NCBI GenBank assembly: GCA_036172665.1
Contig: CM069869.1
Coordinates: 4,278,001 to 4,342,000, forward strand
Direction of reading: 5' to 3'
Source: Prosopocoilus inquinatus
Lineage: Eukaryota > Arthropoda > Insecta > Coleoptera > Lucanidae
DNA length: 64,000 nucleotides
Of the stretch, positions 44,238 through 55,945 are shown one piece after another. The position numbers were made by a program, and so were the translations under genes. The stretch's first letter is position 1. Every line of letters begins with the position of its first letter. The notes under the pieces are model-generated. The model was not told the DNA's origin. It did not search any database and worked only from the letters and a program-made list of their open reading frames with translations.

Positions 44238-45224
44238 CAGAGTTACAACTAATTAAAGGACCACTATGGGGATCTCGTAAACTATAAGAGATACAAAGAT
44301 GGTTAAATTGCCCTATTTTGAGGTCTAAAAAACTATGCAAAAAAACTTTTCTATTTTCATTCGTTTATGAAATATCTTCAAAAAACTAAAAATGCTGATT
44401 TTCGAAAATCTCGAATATCTTCTTTCTTTCTTAAGATAGAATCATAAAATTCGGTGTTTCTACATTAAATTCGACGGACAACCTAATGCGGTTCGAAGAA
44501 GTAGGTTAGGTTTGACCATTTCGTAGTTAGACTGTCATCTGTTTCTTTTCTTATGGACGCTACCTTAGATATTCATAGCACGTGATGCAGAAATAATTTT
44601 TGAATACGACCATATGAACATTTATGCTTTTATTTTGAAACAAAATATTAGGTTACTAAGAATTTTTGTTAAAAAGTAATTTCTTTTATGTAAAAATGTA
44701 AATAAGTACCATAATTGAGTGAGATATATTATTTTAATAATAATTTTAGTTCTAAATGTTTATACGCATCCGCCTACCAGATATTTTTTTCTTTCAAAAT
44801 GTTTTGTAGTACCTTGAAATTTTGTTTTAAAACAAAGGCATAAGTGTTTTGTATGGTCGTATTCAGATTTTGTTTTTGTATCACGATAGCGTCCATAAGA
44901 AAAAAGACAGTTGACAGTCGTATCTGATAAATTGTCAATCTTAACCTATTTCTTCGGACTCTATTAGATTGTTCATCGAATTTAACATAAAAATATCGAA
45001 TTTCATGATTCTATTTTAATAAATAAGGAAGATATTCGAGGATTTCGAAAATTAGAATTTTCAGTTTTTTGCAGATATTTCGGAACCGAATGGTGGTAGA
45101 AAAGATCTTTTTAAATATTTTGATGGGCTCCTAAATAGCGCAACTTTTTTGTAATTTAACCATCTTTGTATTTCTTATAGTTTACGAGATCCCCATGGTG
45201 TCCGTTTAATTAGTTGTAACCCTG
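44238..45224. mobile_element. 987-bp DNA element with ~400-bp terminal inverted repeats
   Basis: The ends read CAGAGTTACAACTAATTAAA and TTTAATTAGTTGTAACCCTG. Complementarity continues inward through GGGGATCTCGTAAACTATAA / TTATAGTTTACGAGATCCCC and on to about 44650 and 44800 with indels. Left flank is TA (44236-44237), right flank CA, possibly a mutated TA duplication. No transposase. Foldback-like MITE of Tc1/mariner type is the best guess. Confidence 0.75.
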
Positions 45225-45659
45225 CATCCTTTACCTCTTTACATCATCAATATACATGCGTAATACAGAGTGAGTAGAAAAGTTTGGTTTTGAAAAAACG
45301 CCCAAATATCCTTCCTTCCTGAGGTACACAAAAGATACAAATACCGAGAACCAATTAATTGTTGTAGTACTGTATTTAAGAACTTTAGAATTGAAGAAAG
45401 TTTATGTATTCTCGATATATTTGTCAAGCATAGCGAGCATATTTGTTTACATTATTGGTTTGGTAATATGATGTGGAAGTGTATTTGGCCCAAACAGGCA
45501 AAGAAACGGAAAAGATTACGACAGATTTCCGAGGGTTACCGTGAAGGGTAAACGTATGCATAAAGGTATTAACGAGTCGGGCCGCGAGTGTGGTTAAATG
45601 TGCAGTGGATATTTGATAAGGGCTGTCCGCGAAATATGAGCCTGGAGAAGGCGATCAAA
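45225..45659. other. No gene recognised
   Basis: No motifs or repeats seen. Confidence 0.35.
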
Positions 45660-45970
45660 TCAAATCATAATTATTTTTTAAGCATCATGTACAAAACAGG
45701 AGCTCAAGTCAAAATTAAATATAAGATCAGTTAATTATTTAAATTAAATTTTTGTACATGTGACAAAGAAGCATAATATGAAGTGATAGGCACTATTTCA
45801 CAAGCACAGTTTAAGCATTATTAAATCTCAGTTTAAGCATTATCAAATCTCATGACACCGTACTACGAATCCAATCTATTGGTACAGACTTGAAAATGCC
45901 GATATATCAAGGGCAATTTTATCTAAGTATTCGTTCCAAGAACAGTGAGCGTTTAGAAGTAGAGTGTGTT

Positions 45971-46342
45971 TTATAGCATCATTGAATTTTTTGTTATCAA
46001 GTTTTGGATATGCTGTGAAAGTGCATTGTAGAATTTGATTCCATAATATTTAACAGCATTAAAAGATTTTCTAAGTCTAAGTTGAGTGGTTCTTAAATGT
46101 GAAGCATTTCTGGTGTCAAGAGAATGGATTTCTTTGTTTGTACTGTCTATCTTTTTTCTGACAAATTTTAAACTTTGAAAAATGAACAGAGAGGGTAAAG
46201 TTAGAATTCGCAGTGCGGTAAAATGCGATCGACAATCATCCATGAAGCCGATTCCCGCCAGAATACGCACGGCGCTCCTTTGAAGATGGAATGTTCTATG
46301 TCGACAGGCACTGTGACCCCACACCAGGATGCCGTAGGACAT
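45971..46342 (-). pseudogene. LINE C-terminal domain
   Basis: MSYGILVWGHSACRH, AVRILAGIGFMDDCRSHF and LRILTLPSLFIFQSLKFV match the C-terminal region that follows the reverse transcriptase in Jockey/CR1-group elements, the same module as at 35728-35964. Open for 123 codons. Confidence 0.85.
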
Positions 46343-46539
46343 GGGCTTGAATCAGAGCAAAATACAAGGTTCGAAGGCAAGATTCAGATGTCAGATCCCG
46401 AAGGCTTCGTAAAGCGAATATGTTCTTACTGAGCTTCTTATCTAATTCCTCACCATGTCTAGTCCAGCGAAGTTGATAATCAAGATGTATACCAAAGAAT
46501 TTTACCTCTTTTTTATTGCAGCACGTTTCCGGAAGGATC

Positions 46540-46735
46540 TTGGTGGTGAAAGTGATTTGAGTAGTTTTTTCCTCATTTACGGCAAGTCTGTTAGCATTGA
46601 ACCATTCTTTAGCGTATCGACTGGCGGATTTGATGGTATGTTGTGCGTCGGTGAAATTGAGGGCAGAATTGTAGTTGTGTCGTCTGCGTATAGGATTGAT
46701 TGAGAGTTGGGTTTTAAAAAGTTATATAGGTTATA
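46540..46735 (-). pseudogene. LINE reverse transcriptase, motif C piece
   Basis: QSILYADDTTTILPS contains the catalytic YADD of the reverse transcriptase. The frame starts inside the adjacent TA repeat, so its apparent N-terminus is foreign. Confidence 0.85.
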
Positions 46736-46750
46736 TATATATATATATAT
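46731..46750. repeat. (TA)n microsatellite
   Basis: Ten TA dinucleotides at the junction between the LINE and the Penelope-type insertion. Confidence 0.9.
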
Positions 46751-46980
46751 GTTAATCCGTAGGCTTCCGCGGGTGTTGAATGCTGTAGTATTCTTCCGGG
46801 TAGTCCTCCGCGTTGAGTTCTCTAAAGAACTATTTGTCTTCTGACAACGTTTCGGCAAGGTCTCACTTGCCATCTTCAGGTCTTCGCTGCTGCTTGCCTG
46901 CTTCTGCTCCTCGTCGTTACTCGAGTCACAGTGGCTTCTGGTCGCGCAGGTGGTGGTTTAAGTACCGTGTGTGTGCTGCC
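46751..46980 (-). mobile_element. Penelope-type terminal sequence inserted in the LINE
   Basis: On the minus strand it reads ACTACACGGCAGCACACAC, AACCACCACCTGCGCGACC, then CCTGAAGATGGCAAGTGAG and CCTTGCCGAAACGTTGTC. The GGCAAG/CTTGCC hairpin between CTGAAGAT and GAAACG is the motif commonly found in Penelope-like terminal regions and is related to hammerhead ribozymes. It interrupts the LINE reverse transcriptase. No coding sequence. Confidence 0.6.
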
Positions 46981-47245
46981 GTGTAGTGTTTGGCTTCAAA
47001 ATTTATTAAACATGCTTCAAAAAACTCGATTACTGCCTCTTCCGTAGATTTACCATGGCGGAATCCGAATTGTCTGTTGCTGACTAACTCGTTATTCTCC
47101 AGAAAGCTAGTGAGTTGAGTGGTCAGGATCGATTCAAGTATTTCAGAGATTATAGGCAGGAGAGAAAATGGCCTATAGTTATAAATGTCTTCCTTATCAC
47201 CTTTTTTGTGGATAGGAACAACATCCACAAGACAATGTGTGAGTA
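46980..47245 (-). pseudogene. LINE reverse transcriptase, N-terminal fingers
   Basis: VVPIHKKGDKEDIYNYRPFS, LLPIISEILESILTTQLTSF and NRQFGFRHGKSTEEAV are the first motifs of a LINE reverse transcriptase. The frame then runs into the Penelope-type insertion. Confidence 0.88.
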
Positions 47246-47246
47246 A

Positions 47247-47590
47247 ATGCATGCGAAGATAAGAAGTCGAGGATAGCTTCTCCTGTCTGTCCAATACCAA
47301 TGTGTGGGAGCTCCAGCTTCTAGATTCACCGTTGGAGCGGGCGGGGCCGGAAGAATGACCACGGTAAGTGAAATGCTCCACTTACTGAATAGATTGGAAT
47401 TGGAATGCGATACCCGAATACCAAAAGATTTACCCCCAGCGCCTTTTGCGATCAGGGAAGCGAGAAAGAAAGAAAGAACACAGCGAATGAGAGACCTAAC
47501 TAACGGTGGATGAATGTTTACTGCAACTTATTGTTTGTCAATAATATTTATTTAAACAAAAAAGATGTAGCCAACATTTATTATACCCGT
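47247..47590 (+). repeat. Family A repeat, partial copy
   Basis: ATGCATGCGAAGATAAGAAG, GGGCGGGGCCGGAAGAATGA, CACGGTAAGTGAAATG and CGAATGAGAGACCTAACTAA match 13101-13450 and 40330-40450. The 3' half found near 13450-13888 is missing. Confidence 0.75.
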
Positions 47591-48708
47591 GGCATTGAAA
47601 GAAAACAAACCGCAAATCGCGAATTCGCTTTGTACACGGCAGAAATAACCGGAAGCCGAGGCGGACGGAAATAGTAGCCAGCCATGCATATCTCCCATCT
47701 CTATGTACACTTTGGCATATCATAGATGCATGCCCGCGCGTATTTTCATGCACGCCCGCCGTCACGTTCGCATCCTTCTATAATAATTATATTTGACGCC
47801 TTATTTTCATTTACAGTTAACAGTTTATGGGCTCCTGCTATGGACAGGCAATGGATTTGTTTGGATTGACGTGACCCTCGTACGAATACAAATTGCACGA
47901 ACACGCGTGCAAGAGCACGATTTACTTTCTGAAATGTACGTGAAAATTTCATTCAGACAAAAGCTAAAGCTCTCAGTAGATGAATCTTGAATTTTGTAAA
48001 AACTGTAGCGTTAGATTCTAATATTGAATATTCCTGAGATTAAGCAATTTGAGAAGTAAATAGCAAGCAGAAAACGAGCCGATTTTCGGACGCGAACGCC
48101 CCTCTCTTGTATGGCAAAAATAAAGAGTAACATGTGCGTGATACTCCACAGTCCGCTTAAAATCCACCGACCATCAATTACTTGTGCGATTGGCAAAACT
48201 ACCGTCAATATTTACAGATGGATTTTTTTTTGGGAAACTCGTAAGAATTTAGAAAGGAATCAAATTTCAAGCATCCAGGAGTTGGGGAAAGTCCCTACGT
48301 ATCAAGAATATCGCCTGTTGTTGATCAAACGAACTACCCTTATAAGGAAGTCGATGAATCAGTCACTAAAGACTCTTTTAGTCGAAGTATTTTTGGTTAA
48401 AATCTCCGAAATCCCGTAGGTCATTGAAGTGAACCCATCAAGATCTACCACAACTACCCCCTAAAGATTAGTGATGGCAATTCTCCTTGGAAACATGAAT
48501 AAAGGGATGAGATTTTCTTAAGAAAAACAAGAACCATTCAGAGATGGAATCGTACGAGCACTGTCACTTCTTGATCACACCATCTAACCCTACTAATTTT
48601 TTAAATCCTTCCCTTTTAAAAATAGCCTGCCCATAAACGTTTTCCAAATAATAAAAAGGGTGTAGCCGTGCAAATCGTACCAGGAATAAGAATATAGAGT
48701 TCTTTACC
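47591..48708. other. No gene recognised
   Basis: Mixed-composition DNA without motifs; frames are short on both strands. Confidence 0.35.
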
Positions 48709-48876
48709 TTTTTTTTTTTTTTTTTATAAATGTATTAACAATTTGTTTTACATACGTCAGAGGTAAGGTAAGCAAAAAGAAATAAAATTAAAATAATACA
48801 CATTAAAACCTTATTGCAATTCACGTTGCAGTGAATTTTGTTTTAAAATATTCTTCATGTGAGTAGATTGCCTTAT

Positions 48877-49185
48877 TTATAAGTTCTTTACTTTATGCTT
48901 AAATATATTAAGTGGTAATTTTCGTATATTTTCGGGCAGCGCATTAAAAAATTTTATACCAAAATAACTTGTACTCATTTGAGTTCGCCTGATTCTGTTG
49001 TTAAGAGGACATATATCAGTTTTTGTACGTGTATCATAATCATGTAAGTTAGAGTGATGATTGTACAAGTTCATGTTATTTTTAATATAAAGAAGGCATT
49101 CTAGAATATAAAGTGATGTCAAAGTTAATACATTTACCGTAATAAAAGCATTTTTACAGTCGTCCTTGTATCCAATATCTGCCAT
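48877..49185 (-). pseudogene. LINE C-terminal domain
   Basis: DIGYKDDCKNAFITVNVLTL, TSLYILECLLYIK and YFGIKFFNALPENIRKLP correspond to the last module of the polyprotein. Separated from the reverse transcriptase frame (ending 49352) by a frame break of about 170 bp. Confidence 0.85.
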
Positions 49186-49351
49186 AATTCAGATAGCACG
49201 TCTTTGTAGTATTACTGCTGCGCCACTAGAGTGATCCCAGCAGAGAATTGCATATGAAGCATGACTTTAAAACAGGGTTAAATAAGCTGTTCTTAGGTGC
49301 TTTTTTTATGTTGTTTCTGAGATTACGGATTACAAAAATGGAACGATTTAA

Positions 49352-50479
49352 TTAGTTAGCCAAACTTTCGACATGCTTTGTCCATACAAGATGTTCATCT
49401 ATCTCAACTCCTAGAAAATTTGTACTGATCGAGTAGTTTTCTAATTTCTCAAATGATCGAAGTGAAAACATGAGGTGTACAGTTTTCCAATCATTTTGAC
49501 ACAATTTGTTTGCATTAAACCAGGTGCACGCTTGTAATTGCGCTTCATGATCCCTTTCAACAGCAAGTTCTTTTGTATCGCTCACTGATAGTAATGTTGC
49601 ATCATCTGCGTAGAGTACAACATCACTTGATATCGAATTTGGAAAATCGTTAATATAGATTATAAACAAAAGTGGACCCAAAACTGATCCTTGGGGAACA
49701 CCAATATTTGATAGTAATATTTTAGATTTTCCATTTCTAGTTTCGACATATTGTTGTCTATTCTGGAGATATGATGTAAGTAATCTACAGCTCGTGGGGC
49801 TTATATTATATGAATATAACTTTCGGAGTAATATTTCATGCGAAACGCAATCGAAAGCTTTGGACAAATCAACAAAAGTAGCTTTTTGAAATTGTTTATT
49901 ATCAAAACAGTGAACAGACGATTTAATTAAATGTGTGATTGCTTTTGTAGTAGACTGTCCCCATCTGAAACCAAATTGTTTATCACTGAAGAGATTATTA
50001 CTTTCAAAAAATGTTGATAATTGTATAGACATAACTTTTTCTAAGACTTTAGATAAGATCGGGAGGAGCGATATTGGTCGGTAATTATGCAAATTCTTTG
50101 GTTCCCCTTTCTTAAAAATGGGTACAACTCTAGAAATTTTTAGGCAGCTAGGAAAAATTGCTTCCTTAATACACAAATTAATAAGTTTGGTTAATGGGAC
50201 AACAATTATGTCATTAATAGCTTTGATGAGATTAACATTTAGACCGCAAGTATCTCTAGTAGCGGAAGCCTTCAACTTACATATTACTTCTCTAACTGCT
50301 ACACAGGATACATAGTCAAAATTGAAATACTTTGGAGCAGTACAAGACATTTTAAGATGATTGTCTACAAAAACGACTGGATCAACATCACATTTAGGTA
50401 TTTGACTAGATAGTGTTAAAGGAATATTAATAAAGAAATCGTTAAACACATTACAATTCAATTTCACAGTTAACATCAT
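49352..50479 (-). pseudogene. LINE reverse transcriptase, 375-aa open frame
   Basis: All reverse transcriptase blocks are present: RVVPIFKKGEPKNLHNYRPI (about residues 110-129), KQFGFRWGQSTTKAI, motif A (FVDLSKAFDCVSHEILL, near 202-218), motif B (GVPQGSVLGPLLFIIYINDF, near 266-285) and motif C (VVLYADDATLL, near 293-303), then NANKLCQNDWKTVHLMF and FLGVEIDEHLVW. This frame is fully open, so the decay is recent or mild. The protein would prime reverse transcription at the nicked target. The start methionine is arbitrary because the polyprotein begins upstream. Confidence 0.9.
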
Positions 50480-50768
50480 GTCTCGTCTTATTATTTCTCA
50501 CTTGATTTACCACTTGCCATAATGCTCTAGATTGATTATTGGATTTAATTACAAAATCACTGTTGGCTTTCACTTTGGCATTTTTCAAGGCCTCACGGTA
50601 AGTTGTCCGGAATCTGTTTCTTTCTTCCTTCAATGAGTTATCGCCAGGTCGCTTTTGGTATAATTCATTAAGAAGACATACAGTATTTCGCAGGCTACGT
50701 AGATCGTTGGTGAACCACTCGATCTTATTGTGGTTGATTGTTCTTCGTGTTACAATAGGAAAAGCCAT
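50451..50768 (-). pseudogene. LINE endonuclease-RT linker
   Basis: A 105-aa frame with EWFTNDLRSLRNTVCLLNEL and NDFVIKSNNQSRALWQVVNQ-like features; the 'W-x(n)-I-N' type linker between endonuclease and reverse transcriptase in these elements. Frame differs from both neighbours, so frameshifts flank it. Confidence 0.7.
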
Positions 50769-50846
50769 CTTTATTGCGTTTTCAAGAGTATCAACAAAAA
50801 ACTGGAATTTATCTTCTACGCTAATTGTATCTTCAGAAATAATACT

Positions 50847-51605
50847 CTAGTCGCAACCGTCAACAATATTAAAGAAATGTATTTTTCCTAAGTTTGTAAT
50901 CGGTTGATACATGATCTCTTCAGTCAATCTCTGCCGCTGTGTGGTTTTCAATTGAAAAAATATGCCTTTATGGTCAGAGAAACCAAGGTTTATAGGTAGA
51001 ACAGAAGTTAAATCAGAAGTAAAATTGGTGAAGACATTGTCAAGTATGGAATTCTGCCTAGTACTGAAAGTAACTTTTGGGAAGAGATCATAACTAGCCA
51101 TTAGTCCACAGAACGTCCTTGCTTCATGGTCATTCAAGTGAAAGTTCAGATTGAAATCTCCACCTATGATAAGCGCTTTGTGTTGCACATCATCCAGGAT
51201 ATTGGCCATAATCCCCAAAAAATGAGTCCAGACTGCCTGTTGGATGACGGTAAATATTGATTATAATTAAGTTTCTCTCTGCTACCCGAATAGCAGATAA
51301 TTCGCACAGTTTTGAAATAGAGAGATCGCTAATTTTGGTTAGGCAATTACTTTGTAATTTGTCCGAAACATCATCATGGAACCTCCATAACCATTTTTTC
51401 GGCAAAAACTTGATACAGGTTTATTTCCTGCGATCTTTAGGAATTCAGTTTCCGAGTGGTTTAACCAGTGCTCGGTTATACAAAGGTAATCATATTGAAG
51501 ATTTTTGTCAAGTATATGGACCTCCAGTTCAGTTATTTTATTTCTTAAGGATTGCATATTGAGAAATAATAAGTTTAAAGTATTACTTCGAGTGTCAGTA
51601 TTCAC
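50847..51605 (-). pseudogene. LINE apurinic-type endonuclease, three overlapping frames
   Basis: FLNMQSLRNKITELE (51605-51339 frame) is the first endonuclease motif, with ITEHWL shortly after. The middle frame (51405-51190) has NLIIINIYRHPTGSLDSFF. The third (51218-50847) has IIGGDFNLNFH and GFSDHKGIFF, which contain the catalytic Asp-Asn and Asp-His pairs. Two frameshifts split an otherwise complete domain that would nick target DNA. Confidence 0.85.
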
Positions 51606-51628
51606 TACTGGTGGTTCAATACGTGATT

Positions 51629-51955
51629 CTATATTGCTGGGGAGGTTTCTCGATAATTCGGAAAAAAATCCTCAAGACGTTGATTTTCTGTTTCCAAATG
51701 ATTACCTACAATGAATTTTGCTAATTCAGAGCATACAATCCTTTTCGAAAAGTTCTGGAGATGCAGACCATGTTCTGTATATTGAGAGCGATAGAGGAGA
51801 TTATTAATACAAAATATTTCCACGTGGCAGTATTCTTTGGATAATAAGTTGAACTTGAAACGGAATGGCAAGTTTTTTTTTTTAATCCAACCCGATTCGC
51901 TTTTACAACTTGCCAGTATCTTTTCACCATAATCTTCGTTCGTACGGTTTTCCAA
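51629..51955 (-). pseudogene. ORF1-like C-terminus of the LINE (possible SGNH-esterase end)
   Basis: VEIFCINNLLYRSQYTEHGL followed by HLQNFSKRIVCSELAKFI resembles the 'HGLHLNxxGK' end of the esterase-type ORF1 proteins found in CR1-group LINEs. Only about 100 residues remain and upstream sequence is not recognisable. The identification is by motif resemblance only. Confidence 0.5.
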
Positions 51956-51960
51956 AAAAT

Positions 51961-52806
51961 AAGTCTAAACAATTTACTTCACTGAAACAAGAGAAAACCG
52001 TAGACTCTTTAGGAATCTCATGAACGTACCGCAATTACTTTTCATTTTCAAGGACATCTTTCATCCAAAGAAAATCTGTGATATTCGAAGCGAAACTCTT
52101 CTTCGTTGGTGCTTCCTCCCCTTTTCTGAACCTTTTACTCGAACGGAAATATGCTTCAATTTTAGTTTTATTTTTTAATGTGATAAAATTTGTTTGGACA
52201 CTTTATAAGCCTCAAGCCTCGTTCAATAACATTACTTTGTCCCTGTTATGCATGTTCGACATTACAAAATTGAAATGAAATAGAATAAGAGTGGATCTTC
52301 TTCTTCTGTAACGGAATTGTTTTGAAAGTCATCACGTGGGATACAAGATTAAATGACAACGTCGTATAAGGTATGTTTGAAAAATGGGATTTGATATGGG
52401 ATCATACGTATTTTGATATCGTTATACAGTGTGTCTACGGATAGGTTATACAAGGGGAAAAACTTTTTACTACTATTTTTATTACTAAGTCTTTGACTTA
52501 GGACACCGTTGGGCAAACACCACAGATTAAAAAAAAATACTGAGTTCTCAGAATTATTCTTTATAATAATTTTTGCCGTATTTGAAAATTTTGATTCTTA
52601 CTTTTCCCACATGTAGTTAGTATACACTTATATTCAGAAATTTCCAAAATTTCAGATATTTTTTTAAACACGGGAAGAATCATTCGCAAGAGAAAAACAA
52701 ACAACAGAAAATTAAAATAAATAACTACAACAAATATTAAGAAGAACAAAAAACAAATGAACGTCGACTATTCTCCAATAGATAAAAATAAATAAGAAAT
52801 CAAAGT
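51961..52806. other. No gene recognised
   Basis: AT-rich noncoding DNA upstream (5') of the LINE. Confidence 0.4.
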
Positions 52807-53219
52807 GCTAACGAATTTTCCACTTTTAGTCTCCTCGGGTCATCGTTTATTATTGCCACTGACCTTTTTCATTTTCAAGCATTTTCCACTCATTCTTAGC
52901 TTTTTATTGTTCTTTATTTCTTTTGTTTTTATTTTATTAATGCTAACGACTTTTTCAACTTTTAGTTTCCTTTGGTCATTGTTTATTATTATCACTCACT
53001 TTTTTTTTTATTTTCAAGCGCTTTCTACTCATTCTTTGCTTTTCAATGTTCTTTATTTCTTTTGTTTTTACTTTATTAATGTTAACGACTTTTCTACTTT
53101 TAGTTTCCTCTAGTCATCGTTTATTATTGTCACTGACCTTTTTCATTTTCAAGCGCTTTTCACACTCATTCTTTGCTGCTCATTGTTCTTTATTTCTTTT
53201 ATTTTTATTTTATTGAATT
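52807..53219. repeat. Three-copy tandem repeat, period about 137 bp, pyrimidine-rich
   Basis: Copies start at 52807 (GCTAACGAATTTTCCACTTT), 52942 (GCTAACGACTTTTTCAACTT) and 53081 (GTTAACGACTTTTCTACTTT). Each continues through CATCGTTTATTATTG-like and TCATTTTCAAGC words to TTCTTTATTTCTTTTGTTTT. Substitutions and small indels give lengths of 135, 139 and 139 bp. The phenylalanine-rich 102-aa frame across it is a by-product. Confidence 0.88.
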
Positions 53220-53869
53220 ATTTTTTTGGAATAACTAGACTTCGTGTGCAGTTTTTCACATCCCCCTACACCATCGGCGATCTTCTTTTGTTTTTGTTTC
53301 TATTCTTGCAGTTTTTCTTCATAGATTTTCTTTTTACTTTTTCGTGAGCCTCATAACATTAATCTCTTTTCCTTTTTTTAAAATTATATTGGTCTTTATT
53401 ATTCTCACTACTGCTGTTTGTATCGACGATTTTCTTTGTTTTTAAATCACCTTATTTTTCACGTTTCTATATCGCACGCTGTCCTTATCGTTTTTGCTTT
53501 GTTTTGCTCGCTTTTGTCAAATTAATGTTTTGATTTTAATTCTTTTTTTTTCTTGCAATTGATTTCTTAACTTTTTGTTGAATCTTCTCTTGATTTATCT
53601 CTTCGGTCTTATCTTCATTTTTAATCTTGTTTAATAAAAATATTTCTCCTGCAGTGCAATGGTATCTACTTGTTAAAAAAATATATATATTTCTTTAAAT
53701 GTCTTTGGAATTTCTTTCACGTTTTGTTTCAGATAGCAAAAGGCTTTTTACGTTTTTACGTTTACTTGTTTTCCAACATAATTTTCAAAATACCTGCGGG
53801 TTTCCAGTTTTATTGGATTCAAAATCCTACTTACTTTTCGCGTAGTTTACAATACAATTATATCATATA
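53220..53869. other. Pyrimidine-rich DNA
   Basis: TTTCTT-type sequence without frames of interest. It continues the bias of the tandem repeat. Confidence 0.5.
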
Positions 53870-54102
53870 CCGGGTGATCGAAATTGATTGTCCTGATCCT
53901 TTACTACTTTCCGCGAGTTTCGCATCAATATTTACGTTTACCAGACGAAGATTGGCACGGAAAGCAGGGGAGTGCAGGGAACATTCGCAAAACTTACATC
54001 CAAATCGAACTTAATTAATGAAAACATCCGGTATACGTAAATATTGATACGAAGTTCACGGAAAGTAGTATAGAATCAGGATAATCAATTTCGATCGCCC
54101 TG
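53870..54102. mobile_element. 233-bp mariner-type MITE
   Basis: CCGGGTGATCGAAATTGATT at the left and AATCAATTTCGATCGCCCTG at the right are inverted repeats. Complementarity extends inward about 65 bp (GATCCTTTACTACTTTCCG / CGGAAAGTAGTATAGAATC, ATCAATATTTACG / CGTAAATATTGAT). TA flanks both sides (53868-53869, 54103-54104). No coding sequence. Confidence 0.85.
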
Positions 54103-55249
54103 TATCATTATAATATGAAAATAGGAAATACAGAAATTAGAATTCTGATGCAAAGGTTCCAAACAGGGTCGACATTAACAACGGGTGTTAATGAAATGGT
54201 CAATAAATCGACGTAGGCTGATCTACGAAAATACAATTTGAAGAAGGGAGAAGAGATTTTTTTTTATTTAATTTCCTTGCGTTATTAAAAAATCAAACCC
54301 TGTTTGATTAGCTGTTAAAAAAGATCAAAAAAATTGTATTAAAGATTTAAAGAAAATCGAAAATTTTGCTTGCACATACATGCCTTTCAGCCTGAAAAGA
54401 AAATCTACACTTTTTACATGAATTGTACTAAAAAATAAAATTTGCAAGGGAGAGGATTCGATGATAAATTTCTGTTTTCTTTTCCTAAGCGGTCGGTTAA
54501 TGCTTACAAAAAGTTTAGAATTCTCGTTTCAATGCAAAATTATGTGCAGTTTCTATTTTTATTATTGTTTTCTTTTCTTGTCAATAAATGTTATTTGAAA
54601 TTTCTAAATTTAAATATTTGCGGATAAACAAGCTCTTTGTATAAAAAAATATGTACTAGGTTTTTTCAAGTCATCTACTCTGCTTTAGGATGTGTCATAT
54701 ACACTGCTAAAAATGGTACGTCACATACAATGACATCAAAAGTGTTTCAACCCAGGTGACCTATTTGAATTATGTTATACACCAGTTCTGATTGTTTTAA
54801 ACACGTAGCGTGAAATGATATATTTTTATTAATTTCGCGTCATATGACTTTTCTTTAAAAAAAATATTCGCCTGTCGTCAATTCAGTCATCAATTTAGTT
54901 TATTTATTCCTGGAATTTTATCCTCCAATTTCGTGTTTATTCAAAATTCCGAAAATAATTTCTTTCAACAACAAAACGTAGATACATTAAAAGCAGTTTT
55001 GATGAACACAATAAATACTCGGTCTCATTAACTATAACCTAAAATAAATTATTTCATTTGATAAGTAACGATACTGTCAACGAAAATGTCAGATTTCCGT
55101 AGATAGTCCGAATTTAAAACAATCGTGACCTGTTTATAGCAGAAATAAAAAAAAAGAAACAACATAACCTAAAAATAAGAAAGAGTTCAATTCGTGAACG
55201 GTTTGTAGGTATTAAATGATGAGAAATACTTCGAGTATCATTTAATTTT
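54103..55249. other. No gene recognised
   Basis: AT-rich, no motifs. Confidence 0.4.
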
Positions 55250-55887
55250 TTTTTCAATTCATATTTTTCTTTCTTTTGTTTTTTTGCATTTATGCACAGC
55301 TCATTTGTTTTATTTTGTGCTTTTGTTTCCTACCAGTTTTTTGGCTTACAGAAGTTTTCCGTCGGAGAATCACCGTTTTTGCATTTATTTTTTTTTTTTT
55401 GTCTGTCCATTCTTCTTTTGTTTTTTCTTCTTCTGTTTTTTTCGCATTATTCTTCTTTTTAATCGAATCGGTTGTCGCATTTTATTGATTTCTTTTTACA
55501 GCTCGTATTTTTTTTGTTTATTTTTATCAAATTGATATTTCACATTTTTTCATAGACACCTTTTTAACAATTGTATTTTGCTTCCTACTAGTTTTTTTTT
55601 TTAATTAATTTCTTGTTTTTTTGTTCATTTTAGTTGTTCTTCTTTTGTTTTCTGTTCTATTCGTATTGCGTACTTCTCTCTTTTTCCCTTCATCTTTTGC
55701 ATTTTATACACTTTTTTTACAGTCCATCGTTTTTTTTTTCTTTTGTTTTACGCACCGTATTTCGTCGTTTTGTTTCTTTTTTGTTCACTTTATACTTTGT
55801 ATTTCGTTGCTTCTTTCATTTCTCTTTTGTTTTATTCTTTTTTTTTTATTTTTGATATTCCAAATCGACGCTTTTTAATTTTTTCAA
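55250..55887. other. Extreme pyrimidine-rich tract
   Basis: Long TTTCTT/TTTTG runs on the plus strand. Overlapping frames rich in Phe, Ser, Leu and Cys look like membrane proteins but arise from composition in two frames at once. The reverse complement resembles the purine-rich tract at 18.5-18.9 kb in texture. Confidence 0.6.
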
Positions 55888-55945
55888 TGTTAATAATAAT
55901 TTTAGAAAAATTTTGTGCAAATCGTTTTTGATTGCAGTGAGAACC

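Larger units (their letters stand above)
45660..47245 (-). mobile_element. Non-LTR retrotransposon (Jockey/CR1 group), interrupted
   Basis: Minus-strand LINE pieces are found in order: reverse transcriptase start (47245-46980), an interruption of about 235 bp with Penelope-type sequence, the YADD region (46735-46540), and the C-terminal domain (46342-45971). About 100 residues covering motifs A and B are missing at the interruption. The 3' tail is an AATCAAATCA-like simple repeat near 45655-45675. Its 5' edge abuts a family A repeat at 47247. Confidence 0.85.
48709..51960 (-). mobile_element. Nearly full-length non-LTR retrotransposon (CR1/Jockey group), broken
   Basis: Reading the minus strand from 51960 to 48709: end of an ORF1-like protein, an apurinic-type endonuclease, reverse transcriptase, C-terminal domain, then a poly(A) tail (T17 on the plus strand, 48709-48725). 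Domain order is complete from the endonuclease onward, but the coding sequence is split over several frames. It is the longest and least decayed LINE in the window. Confidence 0.9.

Noticed and set aside
55276..55931. Overlapping Phe/Ser/Leu-rich frames that look like small membrane proteins
   Set aside because: They arise from a pyrimidine-rich tract in two frames at once, with no signal of selection.
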